DNA from: Blasia pusilla
Lineage: Eukaryota; Marchantiophyta; Marchantiopsida; Blasiales
NCBI GenBank assembly: GCA_050084515.1
Contig: CM114272.1
Location: 36,022,001 to 36,086,000, forward strand
Direction: 5' to 3'
DNA length: 64,000 bases
This document shows positions 1 through 13,570 of the stretch, in pieces; positions within the stretch are counted from its first letter, which is position 1, and the number at the start of each line of letters is the position of its first letter. The notes below the pieces were generated by a model. It had not been told where the DNA came from and did no database searches. It saw only the letters and a program-made list of their open reading frames with translations. The position numbers were made by a program, and so were the translations under genes.

Positions 1-3000
1 GAGTATGCATGAGATCTCTAATCCTTAATTATTATATTTTATCTTATTTTACTTTCCCAAAACATAATATTGTATTAAATTCATGCCCATTAAAAAACAT
101 ATAGATATGAATATATTTTTAATTTTAATATTATATAATCTCTAATAAAACCTAAAAGTTTACAAATCCAAAAAATTATCCTCTCTTTATGCTATATACT
201 AGTGGATCATATTTTTGTCATACAAATGCAAATCCCCAACATAACATATATTGATATCATCATCCATCCTATAAAGAAAATCCACGAAACACTTATAATC
301 AAGAATCACACACTTGATATTATGGCAAAATATCTACAAAATTCTCATACATGCTCTCTTAAAGTTTATAGATAATTCAAAAATTTTACGTCATTTATAT
401 ATGAGCATATGCTATACGCTCAACGCTCTTGAAGAAGTTGGAACATCGGTCTTGATAGGTTAAGGATAATCTATTGAAGGGGTGGGAAACATGAGTACAA
501 ATCAAGAAGGGTTATGCAATAATCATATAGATCGTCATGGTAATTATAGTGGAGCGAGAATGGATAATCCAATTTGATAAAGGGGATATGTTTGGATTTA
601 GGGATGGAAAGGTCAATATGATCTACCAACCTTCCTTATTTATCCGTATGTATATATCACCCTTTTGGGGCTTTCTTGGAACCTTCTTGAAGATTCTTCA
701 ATAGTTAGTAACATGATATGTAGACTGGGTGACATATCTACACATATCACCTTCTTGGTACATTGGAGCATTGACACTTGGAGAAGGATCTATCTCAAAG
801 GGAGGCTTGGAGAGGTTTATCTTTCTACAAATGAACATTACAAGCACATGGCAAGACAAGACAATATAAAAGGTATATTAGATTTGGATTTCCTCATGTG
901 GAGGGTGAGTTTGGTTTGATTGTTACTCAATGTCAGATCGCAATGAGCTTCCTAGTTGATTTTATTGTAGAAATATCCATGTAATATACAAAATCATGTG
1001 CATTGTGGAACATTGTGTTTTGATTAAGGTGTTTTTTAACTATGACAGAGGAAGAAAAGGAGGCATAGTTCATTGATGTCTTTTTTAGTGCATTATGTAT
1101 TTGTGTCGCATTCTTAGAGTCGTTAGGGTGTTGCATGGTATTGTGTGCATTGTGGGCAAGATTTTTGTGTGTATGGTTGATTTCCTATTTTTGGATGCAT
1201 TTATGACGAGGGACATCCTTATAGTGCCTTTATCGTGATTTTGGGAATGTGATGTAAGTTGGTGTGGGTGACTCCTTTATCAATGTGGGAGGAAGGTGAG
1301 AAGTTCTTAAAGTTGTGAGAGAAAGCCAAGATCGTACCAAATTTAATGTGTCGACAAATGTATATAGGACCTGCAATTTTGAGGCCATTTTGGGCTAAGA
1401 TACAAGACTCAAATATTTGAGAGTGAAGTGTGAGTGGTGTCGTTGTACGGGTATTGCATATGGAAGGGCGTCCTATTGTCGAGCTCATTGTGTCATCGCA
1501 TTATTACAAGAGTTGGGATCGCATAATGAGCTCCATGATGAACGAATGTGTTCATGATTGTTGTAACATTGGTGGATTATGGTGGTTTTCAAGAATTTCG
1601 ATTGAGTCAAGGTGTAAAAGAAGTGGGAATATTGAAGTAATAGGAGAACTAGGACTTTCATTTCTTAATTATGTCTTAAGAATCATCTCCTCTTCATGTG
1701 TCAACACGTAGTTGGCGGTATTTATACTACTGAGTGAATGAAGACAAAGTTAGTGAGAATGGGGGACAAGGGTATGTTCATATTATTTACACTACTAGTT
1801 GTGGTGGAGCAAACCAAGATATAATTTGGGATTGCGTTGCATGCGAGATTCATATGAGTAGGTTCTTGGACTATAATCAACCTTGTTGGGATTGCCCCAT
1901 TATGTTATAAGTATCCATCATAATCGAAAGTTAGCACTTAAGTGTGTCAATTCTATTGTTGTAGTTATATGTAACTTTAAAAGGAATCTTCACTTCATCT
2001 CATTGACGATTTATGGTCTTCATACCATTGATCTAATATAAAAGTTTGAAGAATTTTGTTGTTTTTATTGGATTGGTTTGGTCAACATGATATTGTTTAT
2101 ATGGTGTGTCATGGCTTGTTAAGTCCCAAATGATCATAGATTGTTAGAGTGGGAGAAAATAGAATTGATTGGATGTGTGTTTTTATACTATTGAGTGTAA
2201 TTATCTGAATAAGAGGATGATGAATATTTTATTCTATTATTATTATAAAATAATAATAATAGAATTCTATTTTGTGCATGATCTATTGAGAAAGAAGTAC
2301 CAAAAAACCAAAGAAATTTTGATGATGAGAAATGGGCATGAAGCTTTATAAAGAGATCGTGTCAAAAAGAAAGAGAAAATTCCCAAATATTGCAAAAGAG
2401 GTGGAATACTATATATTGGAAAATGGATACAACATATTTTTGCCAAATATTTTCTTGTGAAATAAAATCGTGAATGTTTTAAGGTACTAATGTCATGGTT
2501 TACGTTACCACAAAAAGTGCCCATCTACAAAACTTTCAATGGAATGATCTTACAACAAAACGTTTACATCACATAAATTCTCAAATAATATTAAGTGAAA
2601 AACTTGATAAAAAGAATTCAGACATTTGAAAGAACTCTACTACTACAGGCTAGATTGTAGAGCACACCCTCTATTGGCTAGACTCACCAATAGTAGAAAC
2701 AATATCAACTATGCCCAGAGAGATATGACTACCACTAAGAGGACCGACGTCTCTCACAACTTGAGCCCGTTGCAAAAGTCTATTAGTTTAGGCACGCTAC
2801 AAAGCTATGTAGATCCGTTGCCTACAATAAGGAATTGTAGTAGCTAAAGACAACCCATTTCTTAACTAGAGATGATGATCACAATCCATAAGGAATGAGT
2901 CAAACCTTTCCCCCATAGCCCCATAGATCTTTATGGTTAGGAGGATGTATCAATGTCTCTCATGAAGTTGACTCTAGAGATGGGTATTCTTCATCACTAT

Positions 3001-4300
3001 TGCCGCTTCTTGTAGCAATCTTCCTTATGTCACCATATTGGCTTGCACAAACTCCCGTATAGGATCCTTCATTGCAACATCCACCACCTCAACCTTAACC
3101 TCCCACATCATATAAAGATCAACACGAATAAGGGAATATCGCATGGAGTACTCTCTCTCTCTCTCTCTCCACATGTGGAAGCCACTCTCATGAGCAATAC
3201 AAAATTTGACATCTTTGACATAGGATACATATTGTAGGAGGAGTGGACCATTCCTAACCATTAAGCTAGAGCAATGAAGGGATGCTCCAATGATCCAACT
3301 CCCTAAAAAAATGAGGGCCCTTGAACTTAGTTGAGAGAAGACCCACTCTGCCAAAGGCAATTGGCCAAGAAGCTTGTCAACGAGCTAAATCCCCCGTGGG
3401 GCACTCTAAGGAGTTGAGTCCTAAAAGATTCCCAAACACATGTAGGATCTTCACATTGAAGGATCTATGCTGGGTGGAAAAGTGACTAGACATCCAAACA
3501 GTTATGGTGACACAACTAGGTTGTCTAGCAAAACAAGAAGAGAGAATGTTGTAGGCGACTTAAGGGCCACCAATCCTAGTGAGATTATCCTCGATAATCT
3601 CATGGAGCGAATCCTTGATGAGAGCCACCACCACAAAATTCAAGACAAAGCCCTAGCTCCTGAATGGGACTTCCAAGATGCAAAACTCTTCGATATTTGT
3701 CATGAATCTGTCAGATAAATGAAGATCTTTCGGTAGATTTGAAAGAGACCATGCCTTACACTTTCCTACCTCCACCCAAAGAAAGAATCTCTCTTCATAT
3801 AGAAGTGGAATGAACCATTCATAAGAGACTATGTGGGATAAGTGGAATGAAATTTTCCACTCATGCGTTAACGAAACCAAGGCTCGGACATAACCGACAT
3901 TCTTTGTAAAAGGCACTGGTTCCCAAACGTGTTTTACCGATTTGAAACTTATATTCACGGAAGGATCAACGGCCAGGAAAGGTAGAGTCTAGGAAATCAT
4001 CCAACCCTAATTATATCTTCCAATAGTCTTGACGATTGAGAGTAGAAGTAGTTGGAAATTTTAGAGAGTAATCAAAATTAGTAGGGATTGTGATGGGAGT
4101 TAAGAAAGGTTAGTAAGGGTTTAGTAGAGCTTTGGCGTAAATTTAGAGAGCGAACACATAGAAAACTAACATTGGACAAAACTTTTGTCCATGAATAAAA
4201 GCCTAGATCAAAATTTTAAAAACCGTGTAAGCATGAACGAAACTAATCTGGACATGATTATATATTTAAAAATTGTAAATTAAGCTGTTAAATGAAAAAC
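1..4300. other. AT-rich intergenic region, no recognised gene
   Basis: The stretch is AT-rich with frequent stops in all frames. The longest open stretches on the minus strand (3025-3360 and 3653-3958, about 100 codons each) match no family I know. The first includes an Arg-Glu run that is only the translation of a CT microsatellite. I see no convincing splice-linked coding sequence, tRNA or terminal repeat. It could hold an eroded transposable element, but I cannot assign one. Confidence 0.6.
3151..3169. repeat. (CT)n microsatellite
   Basis: A short perfect CT run of about nine units inside the AT-rich region. Confidence 0.9.
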
Positions 4301-4739
4301 AAATAGAATATGATAATCGCGACTGGTTTCCTTTGTCTCGAAGCATAGCATCCGCAGGACGCAGCGAGAATACCGGCGATGGGCGGAACGGACCTGCGGT
4401 TCGAAGGATTTGAGAAGATACGTTGCTGCTTCTTTCGGGCTCGACAAAGAAAACGCCGGCAGGGTCGTCTTAAAACGCGTGAAATAATCCGAGCGACGTA
4501 CTTAGCGTTGTATTAGCCGCGCGACCGTGGATGCAGGCAATCGACGGCACGAAGGGCGGTGGCGGAGAAAAAGGGTTAACGTAAACAGCGGAGATGTTGC
4601 CCGCTTTCCCGCATCCCTCCCGTCTCCCTTTTACGGCCACCCGTAGTACTGAATGGTAAATTCAAAATCCGCAGCAGTGTCGGGCTCCATCATCATCATT
4701 ATTTTACCTCACATTATTATATTATTACTACCCGCAGCC

Positions 4740-5660
4740 GCGCGCCTCGGACCACGTGGCGGGTCTCGGCTGGGCCGATCTCAAGCGGTGACTGGAAATT
4801 AGAGGGCAGCCGAATATCGACCTCCGCAATGGGTCAGGTCACCGTCTCGGATGAGGATGAACTCCGCCACCCAGCCCCAAGCCAGGCAGAGCGAGAGAGA
4901 AAGACAGACACAGAAAGAAAGAGTGCGCCCGCGTAGACTTCGGTCCGCCCGTGCTCGTCCGCCCGCCCGCCCGCGCCGGGGGCAGAGAAGAGAGAGGAGG
5001 AGAGGAGAGGGGCCACATGAAGGAAGAGGAGAGCGACCAGAGGAGAGGAGAGGAGAGGGGAGGGGAGAGAGGTTGTTGACAGCTGGGGAGGGCGAAGGAT
5101 GTATATGCCGGAGGCGGGCGGTCGAGGGACGAGAGGGTGAGTGAGGAGGAAAGAGGGGAGGGGTTGGGGTTCTGAGTCGGGTCGGGCCTATTGATCAGAT
5201 CGGACCAGGAAGAGAGAGAGAGAGAGAGAGAGAGAAGAGGAGCAGCAGAAAGGAGGAGGATAGAGATCCATTGTCGAGGACGGGGCGCGGCGAGGCTGAG
5301 GATGAACAGAGAAGCGACGAAGACGAGGCAGGGGGGAGGATAGAGGAGGAGGGGAGAGGAAGGGGAGATTGGGGTGTAGGCATCAGCAGTAGAGTAGGAG
5401 TGGCGGTGGTGGTGGTGGTGGTGGTGGATTTAGTAGTCTCTGGAGTCGTCGGACACTGACAATTGGGAGGTGTCGGAGATTTAGCGTTTTCGGGGTGTTG
5501 GAAACAAGTGTGTTGCGTTTGTCGATCTGCGGTGGATTGCTGGAGGTGTGTAGAGTCAGGCGGCCACGGACCGAGGTGTTTGTGAAAGATCGGGTGCTGC
5601 CAGGAGCAGAGAAAGATAAGGGACACGAGGAGAGGCGAAGGAACAAAATCGAAGAATAGG
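4740..5660 (+). promoter_or_regulatory. GC-rich, purine-rich probable promoter/leader of the Tubby-like gene
   Basis: Composition changes sharply from AT-rich to GC-rich at about 4300. The segment is strongly purine-biased on the plus strand, with an AG run at 5211-5234, a GGT run at 5405-5427 and many GAGG/GGAG blocks. Such GA/CT-rich leaders are common upstream of plant genes. The next recognisable plus-strand gene is the F-box gene starting at 7123. The assignment is by position and composition; no transcription start can be read. Confidence 0.4.
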
Positions 5661-7122
5661 TGCGGAGGAACAGAGAGTGTTCGGCAGATGAGAGTATGTC
5701 AAATCCAGTAGCGTAGCAGTCAAAGGTGAAGGAGTAGGCAGTGAGGAGAAGGAGCCTTAACGGTTGTGGCTAAGAAGCTGATGGAGACGATAATACGTGT
5801 GACAGTGGCCGCGCCCTTCTGAGTGAAAGAACGGAGCATTGACCCCGCCTGTCACTACTCTCGGCACGTCGAGCTCTACCCGAATCATTGAGGCCTCTTT
5901 TCAGTCTTTGTAAATAGCTCAAACCTCCGGCTATATCTGTTTTCGTGGCACGAGTCCGTTATCCCCTATGGTGTCGTTGTTCGCCCCTCTGCGTGACGGT
6001 TCCCATTGGTTCGAGCTACTCTCACAGATCTCTGGTCCCTCATAGCAGCTCACGCTATGAACTAAATACCTTCCCATTCTGCAGCATGGTGCTCTGAGGC
6101 AAGCCGGAAACAAACTTAGTGAAGTCGATATGGGTGAAGATCTTATCGGGAAGTCTTGCCGGCGTGTAGGAGACCTATGATGGCATCACCGTCTCCCACA
6201 ATATGGAGCCGTAGAACTTATTATTCGGCGAGAAACGCCCACCCGTGAAAACCATCTTACGAAGGCTTCGGTTCCCCCTAACATGGCAACGTGAAACACC
6301 GGAAACCTTCTTCTGGTGACTACTAGTATTTGTCTAGGATTCTTACTGTACATGCGGCCACTAGTAGACTTAGGCTACCGGTGATTTGCTTCTGAGTTGT
6401 CAGTGGGAAACATGACCTGACCGCTAGTTGTGGCTCTGGGCTGCTTTCTTCTTCCAGGACGTAATTATTTCAAGGACACCCACTCTTGTGACTGCGGCTA
6501 CACTTCAAGCGCAAAGAAGAGTAGCACCAGCCGCATTCGGTGGCATCTTTCGCAAGGGATTTACCATGTCAGCCGAAGGAGGCGGCCTTAGAGGTGCGCG
6601 TCGAAAAATGAGCTGTACAACTCACTGAAACTTAGGGAAATTTCCGTAATAGTGACGCTCTTCTCCTTCTGGAGGTAGAGTACCAAGCCTTAGGTCCTTC
6701 TTTGAGCTAAGTTGGAAATGTTTGACCGATTTAACTCTCTAAACATTGTGAGTCATTACTCCGACAGGTCTGGCTTCCTTTTCGGTCGGAGAGGTTACTG
6801 ATTTTTTTTCGTTTATGTTGACTTTTCAGGATGAACGGTTCAGGTCACCAGAGTCGTAGACCGCCCGATTCGTTAACATTGTAAGATGCGAGCGTATTCA
6901 TTTTCTCTCCCACAAGACAATTCAGTCTCTTGTCTCCACCGATAAATCTGGTGGAAAGAGCTGTTGTCTTTCACGACGTCGAAGATCTTTAAACCAAAGC
7001 CACAACTTCGGTTGTGGATTGCAGGTCTTACATGCAGGCAGGACATCATTAGGCCAGTGCGTAGAGTGTTTTCCAGTTTCTCTTCATCACTTATAGTGCG
7101 TGTATTGAAAAAGTTTACCTTG
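5661..7122 (+). other. Probable 5' UTR and leader-intron region of the Tubby-like gene
   Basis: No domain is recognisable. The frame upstream of the chosen start codon stays open back to about 6964, but that extension has no similarity to the N terminus of plant Tubby-like proteins. I treat it as untranslated leader or intron. Confidence 0.4.
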
Positions 7123-9397
7123 ATGCCCCTCAAAAGCATAATCCAGGAGATGAAGGGGGGCATCGGAAGCATATCTAGGAGAAGCTTCGATGTGAAGTTC
7201 CCGCATCATAGTAGGGGCCGGTCTAGCAGCGTTGTCTTGGACGAAACGCACCTCAAAGTCGAAATTCAGCAGCAGAGCTGTTGGGCCAGTATGCCGCCGG
7301 AGTTGCTGCGCGATGTGATACAACGGGTGGAGTCTAGTGAGGGTGCGTGGCCCTGCCGGCAGCACGTGGTCGCGTGTGCGTCCGTGTGTAGCAGCTGGAG
7401 GGAGATCACTAAGGAGCTTGTCAAGACACCCGAACAGTCGGGAAAGTTAACATTCCCAATTTCGCTGAAACAGGTGAGGGTTGTCTCTTCCGCAATTGCC
7501 CCATGGGCGGTTGATTCCGACCTTCTCATTCATGCGCTCTTTGTCCAGAGTTTAGACGTATCAAACGAACAGTGGAAGGTTGATATCAGGTACGTGACTC
7601 TATTCCTGAAGGTTGTTAGGTCATTATATATGAACCTGGTTTCGCCTTTGGGGGATTCGGACAATGGTCCCTGGAGTTTTGTCTGCTCGAAGAGTGCGCT
7701 AGATTGCATTTGATGTCTAGTCAGGGTTGCCGAACGATGGTACGACTGGCATATTTGCCCTGCCTCCGGTGGAAAAGACTTACTTTGTATGTCAAATCTT
7801 GGCGGCCTCCCTAAACTTACGAACCCGTCGGACGTGACTTGGATTCGTATGATACATTTCTGTTCATCGTTCTTCTTCCCAGCGTGGGGCCACACCTTCT
7901 GTTAGGAAATGCTGGTATGCAGTTCGATGAGCGAAATTCTTCCGTTAGGGGTTGAAGATCTCGTAGAAGAAAAGCCTTCGGCCGAGAGTTGGACATGTCT
8001 TCTCCTCGAGTTTGTGTGGGTGCTAGTGTTGACGTTACTGTTGTTGATTTGCAGCCTGGGCCCCGTGATAGCACTGTACAATGCTTTATAAAGCGAGATA
8101 GAACAACTTCAACGTATCATTTATTCCTGGGGCTCCCACCAGGTACATTGAACTTCCCCTGGTGTTGGACAGATCGTTTTTTTCCCGTGATCAGTGTCTC
8201 GTATGTATAGGAAGCCTGGTTGACTGCGGTCGTTTCCTCCTGATTAGCAGTCTATCGTAGGTCATACTGGAGTGCAGCGAGTTGTAGTGTCTTTACAGTG
8301 CATTAGTGGAGTCCTCTTCCCACCTTGCACACTAGACGTGGTAGTTCAGCCATGCCCCCCCTAAATCTGTGACCGAATGTTCGGTAACGAATAATGCACG
8401 AATTGTAAGAACTTCACAATATATAGAGCTCATTGAGTGAGGGTGCCCTTCCTTATTTTGCAGCATTGTCGGAGAATGGAAAGTTTCTGTTGGCCGCTCG
8501 GAAGTTTCGACGGGCAACCAGCACCGACTACATCATATCTTTGGACGCGGAAGACATGTCTCGTGGAAGTAACACTTATGTTGGAAAGTTGCGGTGAGCT
8601 ACTTTCCCGAGCAGCAGCTGTATTGATATGGTATTTTGCCTGCACAGTCACCTTCTGGCATGTAGATTTACGGGCCTTCTAAGAGTTTTTTCTTTGATGT
8701 CAGGTCAAATTTCCTTGGCACTAAGTTCACAATTTATGACAGCCAACCCCCCCATAGCGGGGCTGTAGCCTCAACCAATCGGGCTGGTAGGCGTATCGGT
8801 TCCAAACAGGTATCTCCCAGGGTTCCGGCAGGCAGTTACAATGTTGCCCACATAGCTTATGAGTTAAACGTTTTGGGTACCAGGGGCCCGAGACGGATGC
8901 AGTGCACTCTTCACACTATACCCTCGTCTGCAATGGAGCCCAATGGATCAGCACCTACTCCAACCGAGTTCTCAACAAGCACCATGAATGTTGACGATCC
9001 AATTCCTCACTCTGGTTTTCTGTCTTCTCCGAAGTCGAAGTCAGCAGTGGCAGACTGCAGTGCGGCAGATTGCGACTTTGCTAGTGGACCTGTAAGTAAG
9101 GACGGTCCTCTGGTCTTGAAGAACAAGGCCCCAAGATGGCACGAACAGCTTCAGTGCTGGTGCCTGAATTTTCGAGGCCGGGTGACTGTGGCATCAGTGA
9201 AGAACTTTCAACTCGTTGCTGCCACTGAGCCTGCGCAACCTCCCTCCCAGAGCCAAAGTGATCACGACAAGGTGCTGCTGCAGTTCGGTAAGACCGGGAA
9301 AGATTTGTTCACCATGGATTATCGTTATCCTCTATCAGCCTTCCAGGCGTTTGCCATTTGTTTGAGCAGCTTTGATACCAAGTTAGCCTGCGAATGA
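7123..9397 (+). CDS. TLP: Tubby-like F-box protein (TLP), four coding exons, 420 aa
   Basis: Spliced model: 7123-7473, 8055-8142, 8464-8593 and 8704-9397, with GT/AG borders (GTGAGG, GTACAT, GTGAGC donors; GCAG/TCAG acceptors). It totals 1263 nt without a stop until TGA at 9395. The start ATG opens [13 protein letters not shown], the N terminus typical of plant TLPs. An F-box follows at about residues 51-110 ([26 protein letters not shown]). The C-terminal tubby domain runs to the end, with [15 protein letters not shown], the basic stretch [61 protein letters not shown] and the family-typical ending [10 protein letters not shown]. Plant TLPs bind phosphoinositides at the plasma membrane through the tubby domain and SKP1/ASK proteins through the F-box. 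Length matches the family (about 380-450 aa). Intron 1 sits after LKQ, as in other plant TLPs. No damage is visible. Confidence 0.96.
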
Positions 9398-10390
9398 TAA
9401 GGTCTGGAGGGCAGGTGGCGCATGGGCTTGGCTGTTTGCTTTTGCAAAGGTTTTGTAATATCGATTCCAATGTGCGGTCATGCAACTGCATGGAGTTAAA
9501 AGAGTTGGGACGTCAGCCCAGCTTTGGGGTTCTGTCCTAATGACGAGTTGACGTATTTGCTAGGCAGAGCAGGGAGCGATGTCACTCGAGTTAACTTAGC
9601 TTCTGCGAGAACCCAGAGCTATGGTCAAGCAGATATGGTGGCCACTCGGTGCAATGTTGAGTATATGGCGTATGGATGGACCCATTGCTTAATTGCTTGG
9701 CTTCTACTTAGGATACTCTGAGCTATGCAAAACAGTGTATATATAAAATTCTTGTGTTGGATAGTACGAGATTCCAGCGGTGTATGCATGTTCAACGATT
9801 TTGTCTTGAATGCAACGAGATTTGGAATTATGGAGTTTCCCGACGCCAGAGAGTTGGAAAGCTTAACTGAGATGCAAACTCTCGATAGCAGGACGTAGTA
9901 CACCCTAGCCATCCTTTGGTAGCAGTATCATCCGCGATATGTCGAAGTGGTCGCTTATGCTTGCCGTGACCTCTGGTGGGAAGTGGCACCAATTCATCTG
10001 GCAAAGCTTTTGGGCTTTTCTGAGAGAATTGCTGAAGGACCTGTAATCCTAACGGAATAAAGCAGAGGCCTGCTCTGAGAGTTCTCTGGCGAGCTGATGA
10101 CATGAATTGTAGATTTAGTGCCAATTGTGGACCTCTGAAATCTCTACGACGCGTTCGAAAATTTGGGTCCGTCTGCCAGCCCGGTCCTTTTCTATGTGCT
10201 CGTCCTGTCTACTCTGTGAAGCAGTGGTGGCTATCCTCACGCCTGTCGGCTCAGCACTGAATAGCGCCTGAATGGGGTCTCGTAGGTTCCATCTACGGAA
10301 ACAAACCCAGCCAGGCGCATAGTGATGAACCATGCCACTGTCAAATATATTCCCCATAATCGTAGCTACATGGCACGTGGTACTCCCATG
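9398..10390 (+). other. 3' flank of the Tubby-like gene
   Basis: There is no coding similarity. The stretch probably contains the 3' UTR and terminator region of the F-box gene. I could not place a polyadenylation site with confidence. Confidence 0.5.
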
Positions 10391-11560
10391 TCGCTAGTTA
10401 GCGTAATGCAGCGCCGGTAGAGAAGTACTGGTTACTGCCATCTGTGTTCGAACAGCAGTGAGTATACCTGGGCTGAGCTGTTTTTCGCTTCGCAGGAATT
10501 TTGTCCAGACTAGGAAACTTGTGATGAAGCGAAGTGGTAATTTCCTCGGTTTTGAGTTTCGTCCAACCACATATGCTATGCACTCTCTCGCGTTCCGGAA
10601 CCGAGTCACAGAATGGAGTCCGCTCCGTGCTTCGCGCCCGGGAAGCCACTGCCAACGAACGTCACCACCTCCAAGGAGCGCGCCCTCGGAGTCCTATCTT
10701 TGTCTGTTTGTCCGTCCGTCTGGCTAGGTGGGCCTCCCCTGAAACACCTGCGCCTTCGTACCCGGGCCTTAAAGAAGAGCGTTTATTTCTCCCATGTTCA
10801 CAACTGTCTCTCGCGGCAGAACCAACCATTCCGTTGAACGTACTCTGAACTAGGTCATCATGGCGGTACTTGGTTCTCCTCTGGTCGTTACCGACCGTAT
10901 TATTGCTCCGTCTCGCCAGCGTTCGTCGCCTCGTACATCTGACAGTGCCATACAGATGATTCCGCCCTCGAGGTCCTCCCCTCACGATGTTCGCCTTCCG
11001 TCCTCGGAGCCGATCTTGCGTCGCACGAAGAGCACAGCGGGCAGCACCGCAGCGCTGGCCGCACCCCGGAGCCCCGCGACGAACCATCTGCGACGCTCCC
11101 ATGATTGCCAACGTGGGCTGTGTCCGTCCCCGAAACCAGAGCGCCTTGCCTCCGTGTGTCCAGACGATCTATCTCCGTCGCCGCGCGGCCCTGCCTCGCT
11201 GTGCTCCGTCCGTCCTCGTTCGTGCTCTCTGCTGCGACTCCTCTCACCGTCGATTCGACGGTAGAGCGCGCCCCACCGTCAGCCCTGCCCGGGGCTAGGA
11301 ACTCCACCGCTACAACACGGGCCACTGACTCGCGACCTTTTCCGCGGCGGTCTGGTTCCGTCCGACCTCTCTCTCTCTTTCTTTCTTCACCGGGCTTCTC
11401 TCTCCTCGTCCTGGAAAGAAAGCGGGCCACTTTCGACGGATGGAGACGGATGGAGAAAGCGGGCCCGCCAATTTCGACGGATGGAGGTTGTGGACGACGG
11501 GACGGTGGGACGGTCCTTCGATGGTTCACGGGTGGAGGGAGGAAAGTCTAAAGTCCCTCG
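10391..11560. other. GC-rich, CpG-rich island without a recognised gene
   Basis: A GC-rich island with abrupt edges and open frames of 90-210 codons on both strands, as expected when stops are rare. Their translations are low-complexity Arg/Ser/Pro-rich and match no family. Near 11417-11487 a unit is partly duplicated (GAAAGCGGGCC ... TTCGACGGATGGAG). It may be the promoter and first non-coding exon of an unseen gene, or a relic of one. Confidence 0.4.
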
Positions 11561-12169
11561 ATCACTTGCAGTTGAACGACCCCTCGCGCTAGGGACAATT
11601 CGAATTCCGAGCCTACTAAGGAACGGAAGACGAGGTGGATATAACTAGTAGTGGAAGACACTAGGTCATATGAAACATGATGGGCCCTCCCCCATAACAT
11701 ACCAATTAGACATACTTGCCAACTTTTTGGATTCTCAATCTTTTCAAAATTCTCAATGCGATCATCTTATCATAGTGTGGGGAATTTATTTCAAGTATGC
11801 ACATTCAAAAGTTGAGTTTTGTTCACACAGACATTTGGATTTTAAAAGAAGCCGAATAGTTCTAAGACTAACATATTCAAAAAGTGCAAAAAGGAGAGGA
11901 GAAGGAAGAAAACTCAATGTTGAAACGTGTAGACTTATTGTCGTGTAGGTTTATGACTAGACTTCTCCTTATCATCATGAGAAAAAGCTAGTGTCAATCT
12001 TAACGGAAAGGAGAAGAGTAACCAGAACTAGGTTCAACAAATATACTCCTACTCTTAAGAAGAATAGGAAAAAATCTATTTCAAATCGCATATGTCCGAG
12101 AATTTACAAAAATTATCATGGCCACTTTCCTGTCAACACTACACTCCAAAGAGCTTATCTAGGAGACAT
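11561..12169. other. AT-rich stretch, nothing recognised
   Basis: No gene, terminal repeat or RNA gene is visible. It lies just downstream (minus-strand sense) of the gypsy gag remnant and may hold more of that element, too eroded to align by eye. Confidence 0.5.
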
Positions 12170-13570
12170 TAATTGAGATTATAGAGCCTCTCACAATGTA
12201 GAGGACTGAGGAAACCTACATGCTTGCCACCTTCTCAAGTGTCAAATTCTACCTAACAAGCGTGCACTTACAATGCCTCAAGTCGTCATTGCATATACAT
12301 CCACTTGTGCAATGTTGTAGAGAAATCCCATACCTCTAGATCTCCCACCATGTCATGTGCATGGACCAATATGGAAACACCCGTCTCACACCCACTCTGG
12401 AAGTATGCTAGATTTTCATCACCTCAAGGTATTGCTCCAACTGAGAAATCCTCATCATGGCTGCCTCAAGTGCAAAAACCCCACTCAAGTAGTGGAGGTC
12501 TACCGCTACCGCTACCGCTACCACGCCCTCGAAACTCCCACACCTTGTCCTCTATCTAGGTGTAACTCAATGCGGAGCAAGAAACATCTCTCACGTGTGT
12601 TGCTAGATTTCTAGAAATGCTCACACTAAGATAGTGGTGACCTTGCTTGGGAAAATCCATGTATAAAGTCGGGTGCCACATGTCCTATATCATGATGTCA
12701 AAAATATTTATGTCAATATGATCCCCCACGTGTCTATTTTTGGTGCCTATTTTCTAACATAAGATTAGAAAATACACAAAAAGAAACGGACAGTCCCGAT
12801 TTCAACCGGCCAGGTGAGCATGTAGCCCCCCCGCGGTTATTGGACATGGTCTATACCTACAATATCCTTATGTAGCTATTAGTATAATGACTCGATCTCA
12901 AGATGTGCATTGTAGCACCTACGAAGGCACTATCATGGGTGTTTTCTCCCTCTAATATGTCATTCCTATTATCAACAAACTCTCCTCAAGTATATGGCGG
13001 TTAATGCACTTTGCAAATAGAGTAGTTGAAAGAACCAATATGTATGAGATTCAAATCATGTACTCTCTTTTGGAGATTTCAGTCTAGCATTGTGTACGGA
13101 AATTGAACCATGTGTCTCTATCACACAATGAGTCAATGTGATAAACCATCCAAGATGTGCATAGGCTTCTCAAATACTCTCCTTTGCTCTACGTTGGAAC
13201 CCAAAAATCAACTTCAACTCGTCAATCCTCACCCCTCAATAGATCCTCCCCAACTCTTCAAAGAACTCAACCAATGGATCGACGTGAGTGATAGTGGAAT
13301 GGACATAGTCACTTCACTCAAGTTGAAACTCCTTTGATTGTCTACTTTGTAGTCATAGCCGTAGTCTCTGCATCATACATTGCATGCCAAGTGAGGGACA
13401 CATATTATAGAGACCACTATTGTCTCCACGTCTTGATCTTCGCATCATGGAGAATCCAAAATTTATGACTTTTCTATGGTAGGCTCCTCCAAATGTTGAA
13501 AAAGTCCCTCCCATGCTATGAAGGGGTTGAATCTCACTTGATTCTTCTATGCATCATGAAACTTCTCCAT
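12170..13570 (-). pseudogene. Decayed Ty3/gypsy gag fragment, same family as the 48-57 kb element
   Basis: On the minus strand, the region around 13480-13560 reads a relic of RFNPFIAWEGLFQHLEEP. It corresponds to RFNPFMAWKGLFQHLEGP in the gag of the intact-sized element. Further on, VEFFEELGR and IDELKLIFGFQRRAKESI match VEFFRRLGR and ADKLKSL.DFQRRSGESL. The second zinc-knuckle region and a Gly/Arg-rich linker, carrying a (CTACCG)n run at 12500-12522, follow in the same order. Nucleotide similarity continues into the post-gag linker near 12180-12280. Many stops and frame changes show it is dead. No terminal repeats could be assigned to it. Confidence 0.75.

Noticed and set aside
6964-7122. 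An N-terminal extension of the Tubby-like protein
   Set aside because: No ATG opens the extension and it has no similarity to the family. The ATG at 7123 gives the family's typical N terminus.
10662-11551. Open frames of up to about 210 codons on both strands in the GC-rich island
   Set aside because: They overlap on both strands, are low-complexity and match no family. Rare stops are expected from the base composition alone.
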